64,000 nt of DNA from Marsupella aquatica (Eukaryota; Marchantiophyta): contig OZ316894.1 of the NCBI GenBank assembly GCA_973895155.1, forward strand, positions 186,001-250,000, in the 5' to 3' direction. This document shows positions 1 to 11,691 of the stretch, one piece after another. The notes beneath the pieces were generated by a model. That model worked only from the letters and a program-made list of their open reading frames with translations. It had not been told where the DNA came from and made no database searches. The position numbers and the translations under genes are program-made. Position 1 is the stretch's first letter; every line of letters starts with the position of its first letter.

Positions 1-3000
1 GGATTCCGCCGCCGGAATGATCCCCAATAGGCTTGGTTCAGCCGCTAAGACCTCTCTCAGCTCGACACATCCAACTCTCACTCCCCTGCTTACTTTCCTT
101 CCTTCTGGTTGATGTGGGCACTCTTCACACAAGTTAATGCGACACACAAATAGCAAAATGACTCATTCTGACTGAGTCATACCATGCACTTGCCATACAA
201 ACAGTACATCTCATACACAAGTTCTGCGAACTAAGCCGTGAGGCCAACTCTATTCAGCTCTTAGGCATGAGGAAACATGAATATACACAAGGGTCATTGT
301 ATGACTAACCGAGAGCTTCTCGTACTACTTGATCCCAGCCCGGCTGGTGCAAACTAAAAACTTGCTAAAGAAGAGGCCCTGAGCTCCCCGCTGCCCAGGT
401 ACTTATCCTGGTAGTGGATCCGCCATTCTTTGCATCGTAAGCCTAATCAACCTAACAGTAATCTACTTGCCCGAATCTACCTATGTACAGCAAGGCAGGA
501 GCACAAGTGTTGCTCCTACCAGTGGGACCGCAATCCCACTAAGCTAAGTGTCAGGGCCGCTCCTGGTTCTGATCCTAATCCTAAACGTGGAGATCTGCGC
601 CCGCCCTGCCCACTCATGCCTCCTCCCTCCACGTCCGCCCTCCCTAAAAGGAACGGCGCCCTTGCACCGTCACGACACCGGTGGTGGATCCTTAATGGAC
701 GCCCCCAACGCTTCCTCCTCAGCCACTGCCGTAGGCTCATTCCCTGACAGATTACCTGCCCTTGACTGAGTCAACTCTCCATCGGCCTGACTGGGTCCAC
801 CATCGGCGTCAGCATCGGCTCGGGAATTGGTTACGGCCTCAGCCTCGGCTACGGTCTCCCCGGCCTGCTCAAGAGGCGGATCTGGAATACCGGCCTCATT
901 ACTGAGTAGTTTGGCTTGGGCCGCACCACCCCCACCTGTGATGATAGCGGGATCTATTGCCGTATTCATGCCGGAGGATGGTGCTGGTTCTACCTCTTTG
1001 GTCACCACGGCTTGTGGAGTCGGATTACTCCTTGACCCTGAAGGTTTCCGCTTTTTCTTCTTTTCTGGTTCGGCAGCTGGTCCCTTCCCCTTCCCACTTA
1101 CTTCCGGCACTGGTGCAGTTGGCGCGGCTTTTTCTTCGGCCAGTACCACTCCTGGTAACTTGGTTGCCCCAATTGGAGTTGGGCCTGATGAAGACAAGCA
1201 CTCAAATACTGCGGCTTGTTTCTTCAGCCGCTCCGTTTGGTTGTCGGCCCGCCGCTGGAGGTTCTCCATCTTCCTCGTGATTTCCTCCAACTCCTCCTGG
1301 GTCTCATCCAGGTCCTTGCGTGCCTCCTCTAGTTCCTTCTGGGCTTCCTCCCGTTCTTGTTTCAAGGTAGTCCTCTCCTCCTGGGTTGCTCTTAGCTCCT
1401 TGTCGAGCTCTGCAATGATGACAGACTCCATCTGGTTCATCTTGGCGTAAGTCTGTTCGAGCATCTCGTCCTTCTCCCTTAGGTCGGCCTTGAAGCTGGC
1501 CGTGAGGGACGCAAGCTCCTGCTGCAGCGCCATAATCCCTTGATAGGATTTCCCTAACTCGGCCTCCTTCTGCTCAAGGGCTTCGCGGATTTTCTCGAGC
1601 TCCCCTTTCAACGCCCATTCCTTTCTTTGGGTCTCCGCCATGGCCCGGCTGTTGGCTGTTATGTGGGCCTCCTCTGTATTCTTCAGCTCTTGCTTCCACT
1701 TCTCCCTCTCTTTGATCGTGTTGGCCAACTCTCCCTGCGTCTGAGTCAGTTTATCCTTGATATTCTGATTATCAGCCTGTGCGGTGTCCAACTGCCCCTG
1801 CATGATGTTCAGCTCATGTCGTTTAATCCGCAGTTCATCTTGGGCTTTCTTGGCCGCCCTTAGATCTTCAATCTCGGCTTCCATCCTCCTAAGCCGCCGA
1901 ATGACCTCGTCCTTCTTGCTTCTCTCTAAAGCCATCGCTTCTTCTAATTGGTGCTTCTCCAACTGCTCCCTATGGAAAAAGGGTCCTACCTCCAACTCCT
2001 CTCCAAAGATGCCGAGCGCAAGTTCCCCACACATCTCACCATACTCCATGGCTCTATTCTTAGCGTAGGTGGAGTAAGTAGAAGTGATCGGCATCGCCCA
2101 TCGCGGCCTCTGCTCCCAAGCCGTCTTGCGGATCTCTTCAATCGTGGCTAGAGGTTTGCTTCCTTTTTTGGCTAGCCGCCTGATGTCCTCCGGCCAATCT
2201 CCTCCTGGTAAATCCTTTTCCTTAGCCAGGGCTGCCTCCTCTTCCTGCTTGATTCGCTCCTGAAATTCCTGCACCGTCTATTTTATGCCGTCGAAGCTCG
2301 GGGGAGCAACATCTGGTGGGGGAGACTCAGGGCTACTCTGCTGGTTGGGGTCCCCTCGCACTACCCTTGGAAGTGTGGGGACAAACCGGCCACAGGTCCT
2401 TACTCCTGGGACGTGATGGTCCGACCCATAGCCGGAATTATCATGGCTGCAGTCCTCCACTGCCTCCTCTACTTCTTGGTCGTCCGGCTTCTCCCTCTCC
2501 TCTTTGTCGGTAGGAGCTTCAGGCAATTCTGCCTCAGATTCGGAGCTTGAGATTCCCACATACATTCGAACACCTGGCTTGGATTCAGGCCTGATTCTCT
2601 CCTTGTCTCCAGCAAAGGGGTTTTCTCTTGTGAGCCGGTGTAGGCCTACCTCTGTAGTAGTGTCCTGCATTGTTGCCGTTGCCGTTGTTGTTGCCGATGC
2701 CGATTTCTTTTCTTTCTCCAGTAGTTTCAGCAGACTCTGCATGCCTGGTTGCTGCATCGGCAAGTCCTCCTTCCTGGGCCTAAACACCTGCTCGATCGTA
2801 GGGCTAACAGGTGGTTGAGGCTTCTCAGCCAACGGCCTCGGCGTTGGAGCTTCCTCGGGTGCCCTTACCTGTAGGGGAAGTACCGGGGCAAAAGTCTGAC
2901 CTCTGGCATACCGGCACAACAACGGCATGTGATAGCCAAGCCGCGACATGCTCCCCATGCCGATTACCTGCTGCTCCTCCTTTAAGATCTTCTTCAATTG

Positions 3001-4419
3001 GTTGAGGAGGTACCCGTTGTAGTCCCGGCTTGGGTCTGGCCTTTCTGCCAGATAGACCTGTGCCTTGCCGATCTCTGCCCTCGGCAAGTTACAATGCATG
3101 GTCACCCGCAAGAAGTCGATCATCTCTCCTATGTGCGGGTTGGTGTAGGTGTTCCGGAAGAAGCCATTCTTCGTTGATGGCCCGGGGAACGACCGGAACT
3201 CCTTGTCAGGCAAGGTCTTCCTGGTATCAACTTTGGTCTTATTGCCTATCGGCAAGCCAAACACTTCGGCAATTACCTTGGGAGTAAGATAGAAATCATT
3301 CCCATATATCCTCGTGCAATTGGTCTCGGGTTCCCATGACCCCACGAATTCTAATAGGTCGGACTCCGGTACCTCCGGCTTCAGCCATGGTAATCTTACA
3401 AAGGCCTCTAAGCCGCCCCGGCCATGAAGCCTTGGTACTTCTTGGTCTGCATGGCCGTGAAGCATGCATCCTCCTCCCGTGCAAAATGTAGTTGCACCTC
3501 CACCGGTAGGGTTGCCGCCCAGCCCTTCCAGGTGTCATCCCTGGTTGGAATGGCCTTGATGGGATCGACCTCCTCCTCTTCGGCTTCTCCCTGCCTCCTG
3601 CTCTGCTGCTCGGCTGGCTTCTTTGGTGCCGCCGACCTCGTTCTTTTTGCCGGGGTGGCTTCATCGTTGACGGCTCCCTTCCTCTTCATCTCTGCTGCCG
3701 TGGAGGTTTCTCCTAGCACCGTTGCCTGGGTCCACCTTTCCGTGCTACCCTTTAATTCCCAGTGTATGTCGTTGCAGTTCTTGATGGCCTCTCGGATGCC
3801 GACGACGCTGTCTTTGCAAAATAGAAGATCGTCGAGTTGATTGGAAGTAGGCGTCCACAGGAACTCGTCCTTGATGAGTTCGCCTCCTAAGAAAGCCGTC
3901 TTCTGCAGCTCCCACAATCGAGCGAGCTCCTGCCGTTCTCGAGCTGCCCTTTCTGATTCCTCGTCCTCGTAAGTCTTGATGTACTCAGTTGCCCGTTCGA
4001 ACAGGCATCCCCAGAAATGTGCCGCTTGATTGACGTTGCTCATACCCTAATTAGGTCGATCGTCGGTATCTACTCTCTCCCCGAGTGCTTGCCTAAGCAG
4101 CTGACAGTAGTTGGCCTCCCGTAGTCGTCTGCCTAGTTCGTGCTCGCAAATGAGCCACCATCTCCTGCAAGCGCTCCTTACCCCTCTCCTCTGCCGATCC
4201 TTCTTCCCGTTGATCCTTCCTAGCCGCCGACGCTTAACGCGCCCTAACCCTAATCGAGTTTTCACCCTCAGCGTCCTTACCTCCGGCCTCGGCCCGGGTT
4301 CCATGGTTGCCCCTAATGGTTTATATTTTCCTTGTTTTGTCCCTATACTAAGGTGTTCCTAGGGTGCCTTCCTGCTTTACCCACTTAACTGGCCGAGTGA
4401 TTCCTGTCTAGGCATCACA
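1..4419 (-). mobile_element. Family A element, copy A1 (3' end cut by window edge)
   Basis: This is a minus-strand copy of the element seen complete at 48832-53635 and again at 59455-64000. Its 5' end (TGTGATGCCTAG, read on the minus strand) lies at 4419 and abuts a Ty3 gag fragment in the opposite orientation, so it is a nested insertion. Position 1 matches about position 53389 of copy A2, so roughly 246 bp of its 3' end lie outside the window and its target duplication cannot be checked. Bases 1-669 are the 3' noncoding part. They carry the near-palindromic ATTCCGCCGCCGGAAT motif at the very start and no ORF conserved between copies. Confidence 0.85.
670..4304 (-). pseudogene. Family A accessory protein gene, broken (copy A1)
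   Basis: Aligning the three copies shows one long ancestral reading frame. In A1 it is split into an N-terminal extension (4304-4047, basic, starting MEPGPRPEVRT), a 211-codon part (4043-3408), a central part ending at 2278 and a coiled-coil part (2274-670). The breaks are an in-frame TAG between the extension and the MSNVNQ start, a one-base deletion near 3418 where A2 and A3 read GFMAGSGLEAF, and a TAG at 2278-2280 where A2 and A3 have CAG. In order the protein has a basic N-terminus, a helical region, a domain with LPW and FGLP motifs, a proline-rich linker, about 270 residues of heptad-like Glu/Lys/Leu coiled coil and an acidic Ala-rich tail. It resembles plant transposon accessory proteins (Transposase_32 or plant-mobile-domain type) rather than a transposase with a visible catalytic site. 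Its function is unknown. Confidence 0.75.
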
Positions 4420-5257
4420 ATCTCTATGGTCAGGGTTAAGGAACAATCCAGGAGAGATGTATCCTCGGATTATTCAGAACCCGTCAGTACCTCCTAGGCC
4501 GAATGTGCAAAGATTTGCGGCGTGCTATAATTGTGGTCAACCTGGCCATTTTGCTAGAGAATGCCCGAATGCACGCAAACAGGGTGATGGACAACCAGCT
4601 CAGCTATGTATGGGATGCCGACAGGAAGGTCATATGCTAGGGCAATGTCCTACTTGGTTGGCAGGCCTGGCCGCAAATCATAAACTTTTGCCGGTCAAGA
4701 TCCTACCGCCAGGCACTACCCCCGGAGGAGTTCAAATCAACCACATCGAACTAGGATGGCAAGAGGATGCCGAGGCAGAGTTCGTACCATCTGATGATGA
4801 GGCCGAAGCCCTATCAACCTTCTCAGAGGAGGATTTAGATCATGATTGCTACCGGGTCTCTACTCGATCTACCAGAAGGAAGGAAAGGTGGGATGGGCTG
4901 GCCAAAAATAAAGGGAAGGTTACGGAGGAAAAGATCGACTCTTCGTCAACATCAACAGAAGGAGAAGGGAGGGCTCCGGCAATACAGGTAAGCCATGAGC
5001 CCACCAGTGAAACCAATCCTTCACAAGATAGCGACTTCAATCGAGATCATCCTAAGTTGTTCTACCCCTCTGTTACGGCTAGTGTTAAGGAACAACTAAG
5101 AGAATTAGAAACCCTGGAGAATACCGAAGCCATTGCCAAGGATGTAAAACGAGCAAAAGCATTGTTTGCTTCGGAAGACCCAACAGCTGTGGAGACTAGC
5201 GTGGCAAAACTGGCCGAATCCAAGACGGAGACACCACCAGAGGAGAAGCCGATTGCA
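4420..5257 (+). pseudogene. Ty3 gag fragment (nucleocapsid part)
   Basis: The frame open from about 4422 (first ATG 4457) to about 5257 encodes the C-terminal part of a Ty3 Gag. Two zinc knuckles are visible, CYNCGQPGHFAREC and CMGCRQEGHMLGQC. An acidic stretch and a 'DHPKLFYPSV' segment follow, matching DDPKLFFPCI in the E1 gag at 29512-29541. The upstream capsid part is missing because copy A1 is inserted at 4419/4420. The downstream protease is missing because the Ty3 similarity stops around 5250 and an RPA-like exon begins. The family is close to E1 but not identical to it. No LTR is attached, so this is a truncated relic. The frame itself carries no stop up to 5299. Confidence 0.8.
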
Positions 5258-5467
5258 GGTTTTGGCAAGGACTTGGATCATCAGGTATGTCAAGGGTGAC
5301 AAGGGAGGAGATCTGCCTCGAGCATTGTACTTTGAAGAAATCAAAGTCGAGGCTCCAGCAGACGAGTCGTTTGTGGCCGAAGTTGGCCTTAGCAAGCTTA
5401 AGAATATTGTTGCTGACCTAGGGTCAGACATACTGGAGACATTCAGGTCTTTTAGCATCAAAAAGTA
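5258..5467 (+). CDS. RPA1-like C-terminal exon (fragment)
   Basis: After TTGCAG at 5252-5257 the frame reads VLARTWIIRYVKGD and ends with TAG at 5466-5468. It aligns with the last part of the minus-strand RPA-like gene at 20004-20237: W-x-I-x-YVK-x-D, then an F-E pair, then DI(L/V)(E/D)T(F/L)(K/R)SF-x-I near the end. The position and pattern fit the last beta strands of the C-terminal OB fold of the replication protein A large subunit, a single-stranded-DNA-binding protein. The upstream OB-fold exons are absent; a Ty3 gag fragment takes their place. It is either a stranded exon or the 3' end of a gag-RPA chimera. The RPA assignment is by motif only. Confidence 0.5.
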
Positions 5468-6674
5468 GGCAGTCAAACTATACAAGAGGAAGGGTTTCGG
5501 ATGGCTGGGTTAAATCATCTGGTTTTGGATGATACTTTGTTAGGGATTGAGGCCTTGTGAGCCTCGTTTTCATTGTAAGACTTTTTCTTACCAACTATGT
5601 ATTCATCTCAGAATTTGGTGCCTGGTTACAATTTACAGAGTTTGAAGAAAACCGCACATGTTATTCATGCCCACATTCATGTCTATTTTAATTGAGTGGT
5701 TTGGTCACAAAAGCTCCATACATTTTGACTTTTGTTTCCACTAGGATCCTGTCTACGTGTGGGTGCTGCAAATTCCTTGCGGGATAATGTCTGGCTTCAA
5801 CATGGGACACTTCTCCAGACCTGCTTTACTTTGAACTATTGGCAAAGTGCATTATTATGGTTTATGTGATTTTTTCTATTGTTCTTTAGTCATGGCGAGC
5901 AACAGAACCATGCGGGTGTCCCCAACGTGATCAAAATTATTGCCCCGCCGGTGAAATATTGAATATGTAATATTGAGTACATGCAAAAATGATAATTTAA
6001 CTCTCTCAATTGAGAGACAAAGTGCCTCAAAACCAATAAAACTCCCACTGGGATAGATATTCAATATTGTCCTAGTAAAGCCCCTTCAGGGTCGGACGAG
6101 TAGAATGGGAAACCATGGAAAGAACCTGAAGACATCAAGTATTTAGGCGACAAGGAATCTGTTCATGGATATGGATGGATTTAGGGTTTGTGCTATGTAA
6201 GCACTTTTCTGCAATTTTATTGAGGCACTTTAGCTACTCAGAAAAAGTCTTAAAAATTGTTAGCATAGAGATTGTAGATAGTAGAAGCCACGGCTTAAGA
6301 TTCACCACTTTTGGAGTTTAGGATTAGAAGTGAAAAATAGTCAAAGATGATAGATTTGTATGTTTTGTCAAAAAAGTATAATGACACTTAGTCATTCCGA
6401 CACTTTTGAGGGACACTACCATTACAGTAGTACTTACACAATGTTACTGGTTCTGCCTGACGGGTTGTGACCAACCATTGTTGATGCGAAAATGAAATGA
6501 AGGTGAAAAATAAGTCAATGCGCGCCTTACATTAAATCTCTGAACAATTTTACAGTTCCATAAAAACCAGCCTCGCCTATGAGACAGAATTCTTGGAAAT
6601 CTTCATGTAAGACAAAACTAGCCTCACCTACGAGACTGAAACTTTGGATATCCTCATCACACACATCCAGAACC
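5468..6674. other. Noncoding, AT-rich, 3' of the DDE-like gene
   Basis: There is no convincing gene here; the short ORF at 5876-6064 is not supported. The only structure seen is a two-copy direct repeat of about 48 bp at 6563-6660, built on 'AAAAC(C/T)AGCCTC(G/A)CCTA(T/C)GAGAC' in each unit. It would lie in the 3' untranslated region of the minus-strand gene ending at 6710. Confidence 0.5.
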
Positions 6675-6727
6675 TACAGAACCTACACCTGCAGCGAGTC
6701 TTACAGAACCTACACCTGCAGCGAGTC
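6675..6727. repeat. 26-bp tandem duplication over a stop codon
   Basis: TACAGAACCTACACCTGCAG plus CGAGTC occurs at 6675-6700 and again, perfectly, at 6702-6727. The second copy holds the last codons and the TAG (6710-6712) of the minus-strand DDE-like gene, so the first copy repeats the gene's last five codons and stop just downstream. Confidence 0.85.
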
Positions 6728-9700
6728 ATAAATGGCTTCTATAGTGTCTGAGTCTAGTGTGTAAAATCTAGCACCTCGTCCCTTGCCTCCCTTGGGCACG
6801 TCACATGGTGTCAAACCAAATCGAATGTGAATGACTTCCCCTGGGTGGCAGTAGCTGAAAGGAGAAGCAGAATTGAAGACAAACTTGTTTTCAGATCCTG
6901 GATATGGTTGGAACCACCTCCCCTTTAAGGCCATGTCCCCTGCCTTGAATTGTACCTGGTACCCATCAGCAAAACTCTTTGTGACTGTGTGGAGCACCTC
7001 TTCGCACTGATAAATGTAGAAGTCTACATTATCTTGATTCGGTTGACAAGCACGACATGCATAGAAATCTCCCAATTGGACACATTCTGGCAGAGAGATG
7101 TTGTGAAGCAGTCCTTCACCCTCTCCGATGTTCTGTACATTAGGTCTGACATCTGCCTGCAATACCCCTTTGACCATCTCTAGGCGATACTTGCCCACCC
7201 ATTCCTTGTTCTCACAATTCATTGGATCATCATCAACACAAGCTACACAAAAACAACTGAGCTCTCGAACTTGCAACAATGTTGACAAACTCTTACTAAA
7301 TCCATCAAAGCAGTGCAAAGATCTACAATCCTTGATTGGATCACAATCCCACTTCTTCCTTCTGTTTACAGTGCCAACTGGAATTTCCCAAAAAACACGT
7401 CGAACGAGTTGCACATCACCATACTCTTGCAATTGACCAACGGCAAACTTGTCTTTGCAAAACTTCACCACATCTGATGCACCCTCCAGACGATGACCAT
7501 TGATGCCTTTCAGTTGCTCAGTTGCAAGCCCGGTCTTGATGTGACCTCCGAGAGCATCCTATTACAGCATACCAGAAACACAAATTAGAAGTCTCTTCGG
7601 TGTGCAAGTTTGGACATCCAACTCCATTAGAAACTTACTACACTTCAGTTGAAAGGCGGGTATTCACAGAATTGGTTGCAAAGTGTGTTCAAAAGATACT
7701 CACAGCAACACCCTTCCCATGGCCAGAGGCATGGAAGAACCATTTCATCCGTGCACCAAACCTCGAGTAGTACCTACTGACGTAATAAAACGGTCTGCAG
7801 GCCTTGAACTGAGAGGCAGCCCCATCAGACCAAACCCAATGTTGATCAACATGAATGCCCTGATCAGCCATCCACTCCCAATGTGCATCCATGCAATGTT
7901 GCACAAAAAGAGTGTCATGACAGTTATCGTCACTAATGTAGAAATGGTAATCGGCTATAATATCACGAGTCCTATCAGCATTTTGTGCTGCTTGCACAGG
8001 CCTACCCACTGCAGCTTCAAGTGAATCGGCATCTTCCCTATGTCTATAGGTAACATGGATTAACAATGTCACTTGCTTATTGTCCCAATGTTGACTCTGA
8101 ATCTCATTTTGAGGCAAAAAAGTGTAATTTTCTGAAAAATCTATTGAAGAAACAATTGTCCCTCTTGGAAATGTTTTGAGACATTGTCTAAATTGTTGCG
8201 ACTGCCAATGTGCTCGAAAGTTATGCACAATAAATGTTTTCATGGTATCCAACACCGCCCTCTTAAAATCTACCATGGGAGTTTTCTTATAAACCATCCT
8301 CAATCGCCTAGCCTTCTTTGTTGTGCTCTCTTCAGACCCTTTCTTTTTCTCTCTCTTTTGTTGGGCAGTGTCATCCAGGTCATGATATTCAAACGACTGC
8401 CAATCGATCATTTGTTTCTGTGCAGGGTCCAACTCCTGAGTGCACCAATCCAACTTCTCTACTCCACATTTGTCACATTCACCTATAATACAGGCTTTTT
8501 GGTGCCACTCGTTCTCAGGCAATCTAGGACAGAGAGCTTCCTCTATCCAGCCACGAACTGAGGTTATGGACTTTGTAGATGCCATACAAGAAGAAATGGG
8601 TACAACACCTAAGGGTCTACAGATATCACATTCACAAGGACAGTCCTTATTGTGCTGGTGCCACCTAAATTTGTTAATTGCCTCTTTCAGTAAGTCCATC
8701 TCCACATGTTGTTTGCAGCAACAAACATTTCGGTCCTTCATCTTGCGAACATAATATGGCTTGAAGTGTATGAATGACCGCATCCCTACAGACACCCCAT
8801 TCTGCTCCCTTGTGCACCAGTCACGAAATGCTGAATAGAATTGATACTGTAAACATACAGGAGAGTTTTATTAGAAATACTATAGCAAATAGACACCCTC
8901 AAATGTGCAGCCATAAAAATCCCTAGATATCTGGGTACTACTTACTTTTAGACTGAAGTCCTTCAACAAGGGTTGGAATCCTCATTGGAAGACTACCAGC
9001 AAAGCTTAAGGACTAAAGTCCATCGGGGAGGAGTACTACAATCATTTGGTCAAAGCGCTTCACTCGCTGACAAAGGACTAGTCTATAGATGTAACACAAC
9101 CCATGACTATAGTCCTTTACAAAGGATTAAAGTCCTTATCGAAGGACTACATAGTCCTCGGATGAGGACTAAAGACAGGCCTCGACAAAGGAGTAAAGTA
9201 CTTCAATAAGGACTACAATCCTTGAATAAAGACTATAGTCCTTTACAAAGGAGTCAAGTCCTTAAGTAAGTACTATAGTCCTTTACAAAGGAGTAAACAC
9301 TTGAGTAAGGACTATAGTCCTTTACAAAGGACTACAATTCTTGAAAGAATAAGGACTATAGTCCTAAGTTACGAAAGCCCGTACCAAGGAGTAAAGTCCA
9401 AGGACTATTAGTAGTCCTGTTAAAAGGAGTAAAGTCCTTGGGGAAGGACTATAGTCCTTTACAAAGTAGTAAAGTCCTTTTGTAAGGACTATTAATAGTC
9501 CTTCACAAAGGAGTAAAGTCCTTGAGAAAGGACTATAGTCCTTCACAAAGGAGTAAAGTCCTTGAGAAAGGACTATAGTCCTTCACAAAGTAGTAAAGTC
9601 CTTTAGTAAGGACTATTAATAGTCCTTCACAAAGGAGTGAAGTCCTTGAGAAAGGACTATAGTCCTTTACAAAGTAGTAAAGTCCTTGAGTAAGGACTAA

Positions 9701-11691
9701 AGTCCTTTACGAAGTAGTAAAGTCCTTTAGGAAGGACTATTAATAGTCCTTCACAAAGGAGTAAAGTCCTTGAGAAAGGACTATAGTTCTTTACAAAGTA
9801 GTAAAGTCCTTGAGTAAGGACTATAGTCCTTTACAAAGTAGTAAAGTCCTTGAGTAGGGACTATTAATAGTCCTTCACAAAGGAGTTAAGTCCTTTAGAA
9901 AGGACTAATATAGTCCTTTACAAAGTAGTAAAGTCCTTCAGAAAGTCCTTTAAAAAGTAGTAAAGTCCTTTGATAAGGACTATATAGTCCTGGGCAAAGG
10001 AGTATAGTCCTTTTATAAGGACTATATAGTCCTTGACGCTTAGTGAAGCCCTTGGCTAAGGAGTAAAGTCCTTTGACTAAGGACTTCACTGCTATCCATA
10101 CTCCTGAGTCAAGGACTATATAGTCCTTAGTGATTAACTAGATAGTACTTTGCCAAGGACTCAACTCGTTTCTCATGCCAAACTTCACTTGACAAGGATT
10201 CAACAGTGCTTCCTGAAGGCCTAGATAGTCAGTCCTGAAGGAATTTTCCTGGAACAGAGTCCTTCCTGCTAGGCTATATAGGACGTCAGGTCTCACAAAA
10301 TTATTCAGATCCTACCTTAAAGAAAAAACTAGGCGGTTACAGCAGAGCACAATGGCTAAAGCACACATGAAGGAAACCTACTTCTCAACATCTGCAGATC
10401 GTATTATGAGTTAAAATCAAAAGTGGCAAATCAATCATGGAGAATTTCTCACCTGTGTATCCTCCAGCCAGTGCACTTGATGTGTTTCATACATTTTCCG
10501 CCCTAGTCGCAATCTGGCTTCATTGTTCTTACATGGAGAAATCCGAGTGTGGGTTTCCCAAAAGTGTTCCACCTGTTTTCGAACTTCATCAGAAATCTTA
10601 TCTCGACGTACCTTTCTTTCCCCCATAGGATAAGTTTTTTCACGATCTTCATCAATCTGCATCCTGATCTTAGATGCCCTATGAAGATTTTGCCGTTGTA
10701 TACCCAAAGCTTGAGCTAGAGAGGTCTGCTGCCTTCTATCTACACATGTCTTTCCTACAAGTGCTGACAAAACTTGGTACTTTGCAGCAAGATGGTCTTT
10801 GCGCTTCCCTTGCTTCACTATGCTCAAGGTTTTCCTCACATCACATAATGCAGCAGCTACAGCCCAATCCATTTTAGGCGAACCTAGTCTTGTAGGCTGG
10901 TACTTCTTCAAGTATTTGTGCAACCAGATACCAGATAGTACTGCCCTCCTTGCACCTACATTGAATGTAGCGGTCTTCTCCAAAATGTACCTAACTATAT
11001 CTGATAACACAATTGTAATGCACCTTCTCTTTCGGTTGGGAGTTACACAGTCTTCTGGAACAGAGCGCTTGCTCCTTTGGTACTCAAATCTCTTCCTGTC
11101 TGCATCCTTCCTCCTCTTCTCAAGAATGGAACCTTCCTGCAATTGGTCATCACAACCACAATTATCGTGCTCACCTTCATTTAGTGGATGAAGGTGGGCT
11201 GCATGCACTTGAGTGCAAGCAGTTTGGGTGCTCTGCCTTGGCATTCGAATGTGGGCGTTGACTTGTGTTGGAATGCTTGCCCTTAGGGTCCTCCGCCTAG
11301 ACTCTAAAATCTCAAAATGGCATGAATGCGCAGCCTCCTTGAGATTTTCACTTTCTTCCCGGGCTGTACGCAACATCACAGCGGCAGCTTCATGAGCCTC
11401 ACTAGTAATTCTCATTGCCTCTGATTGCCCAGCAGCCAATAACTCTCTTTGCCTTCGGTTGCCATCAATCACTAAATCTTGACATTGCTGCTTAGCACTC
11501 TCCATCATGAGATTGCACTGTTGTTGTGTTTCATGAATCATTTCATCAGTGCAAACTGCCTGTTGACCACCTATGTGCTGACCGTTTGCTATTTGCTCTT
11601 GTCTTTTCAACTTGGATTTGCGATTTGCCAACCTTCGCTTCTCCAACCTCTCTCTTGCTAGGGCATCGGATACCTGATTAAGAGTAGCCAT
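6710..11691 (-). CDS. DDE-transposase-like protein, three exons
   Basis: Proposed exons are 11691-10453, 8846-7704 and 7558-6710. The splice sites are ACACAG|GTGAGA to TTTACAG|TAT and GTTGCT|GTGAGT to AATAG|GAT. Every exon is a multiple of three (413, 381 and 283 codons), giving about 1076 residues with no stop. Exon 1 starts with a basic coiled coil and ends with a helical DNA-binding-like region. Exon 2 has Cys-rich knuckles (VCCCKQHV, CPCECDIC, CDKCGVEKLDWC) and then the core: IDFSENYTFLPQNEIQSQHW, ISDDNCHD, WSDGAASQFK and the HGKG that crosses into exon 3 (DALGGHIK). The DFSENY, SDG-x-(A/S)-x-(F/Y)K and HGKG series is a recurrent eukaryotic family with a DDE/RNase-H-like look, common in cnidarians and also in plants and algae. 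The Asp residues are candidate metal ligands. Intron 1 (1.6 kb) holds a palindromic repeat array. It could be a transposase of a large DNA transposon or a domesticated gene. Confidence 0.75.
8960..10270. repeat. AAGGACT/AGTCCTT palindromic repeat array in intron 1
   Basis: About 1.3 kb is built almost entirely from AGTCCTT and its complement AAGGACT. Recurrent perfect palindromes are AAGGACTATAGTCCTT, AAGGACTATATAGTCCTT and AAGGACTATTAATAGTCCTT; at least a dozen were found by eye between about 9310 and 10130. The loop between the two arms is itself always self-complementary (AT, ATAT or ATTAAT). Spacers read CACAAAGGAGTAAAG or TACAAAGTAGTAAAG, giving a higher-order period of roughly 40 to 125 bp. 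The array degrades towards both ends. Short ORFs in it (for example 9364-9546) are by-products of the repeat. Confidence 0.9.

Noticed and set aside
827-1450. Plus-strand 207-codon Ser/Ala-rich ORF, also at 51889-52572 on the minus strand
   Set aside because: It is the antisense of the family A coiled-coil region. The heptad Glu/Lys pattern is in the opposite strand.
8960-10270. CRISPR-like array
   Set aside because: Repeats are palindromic words with irregular spacing and repeat-derived spacers, inside a eukaryotic intron.
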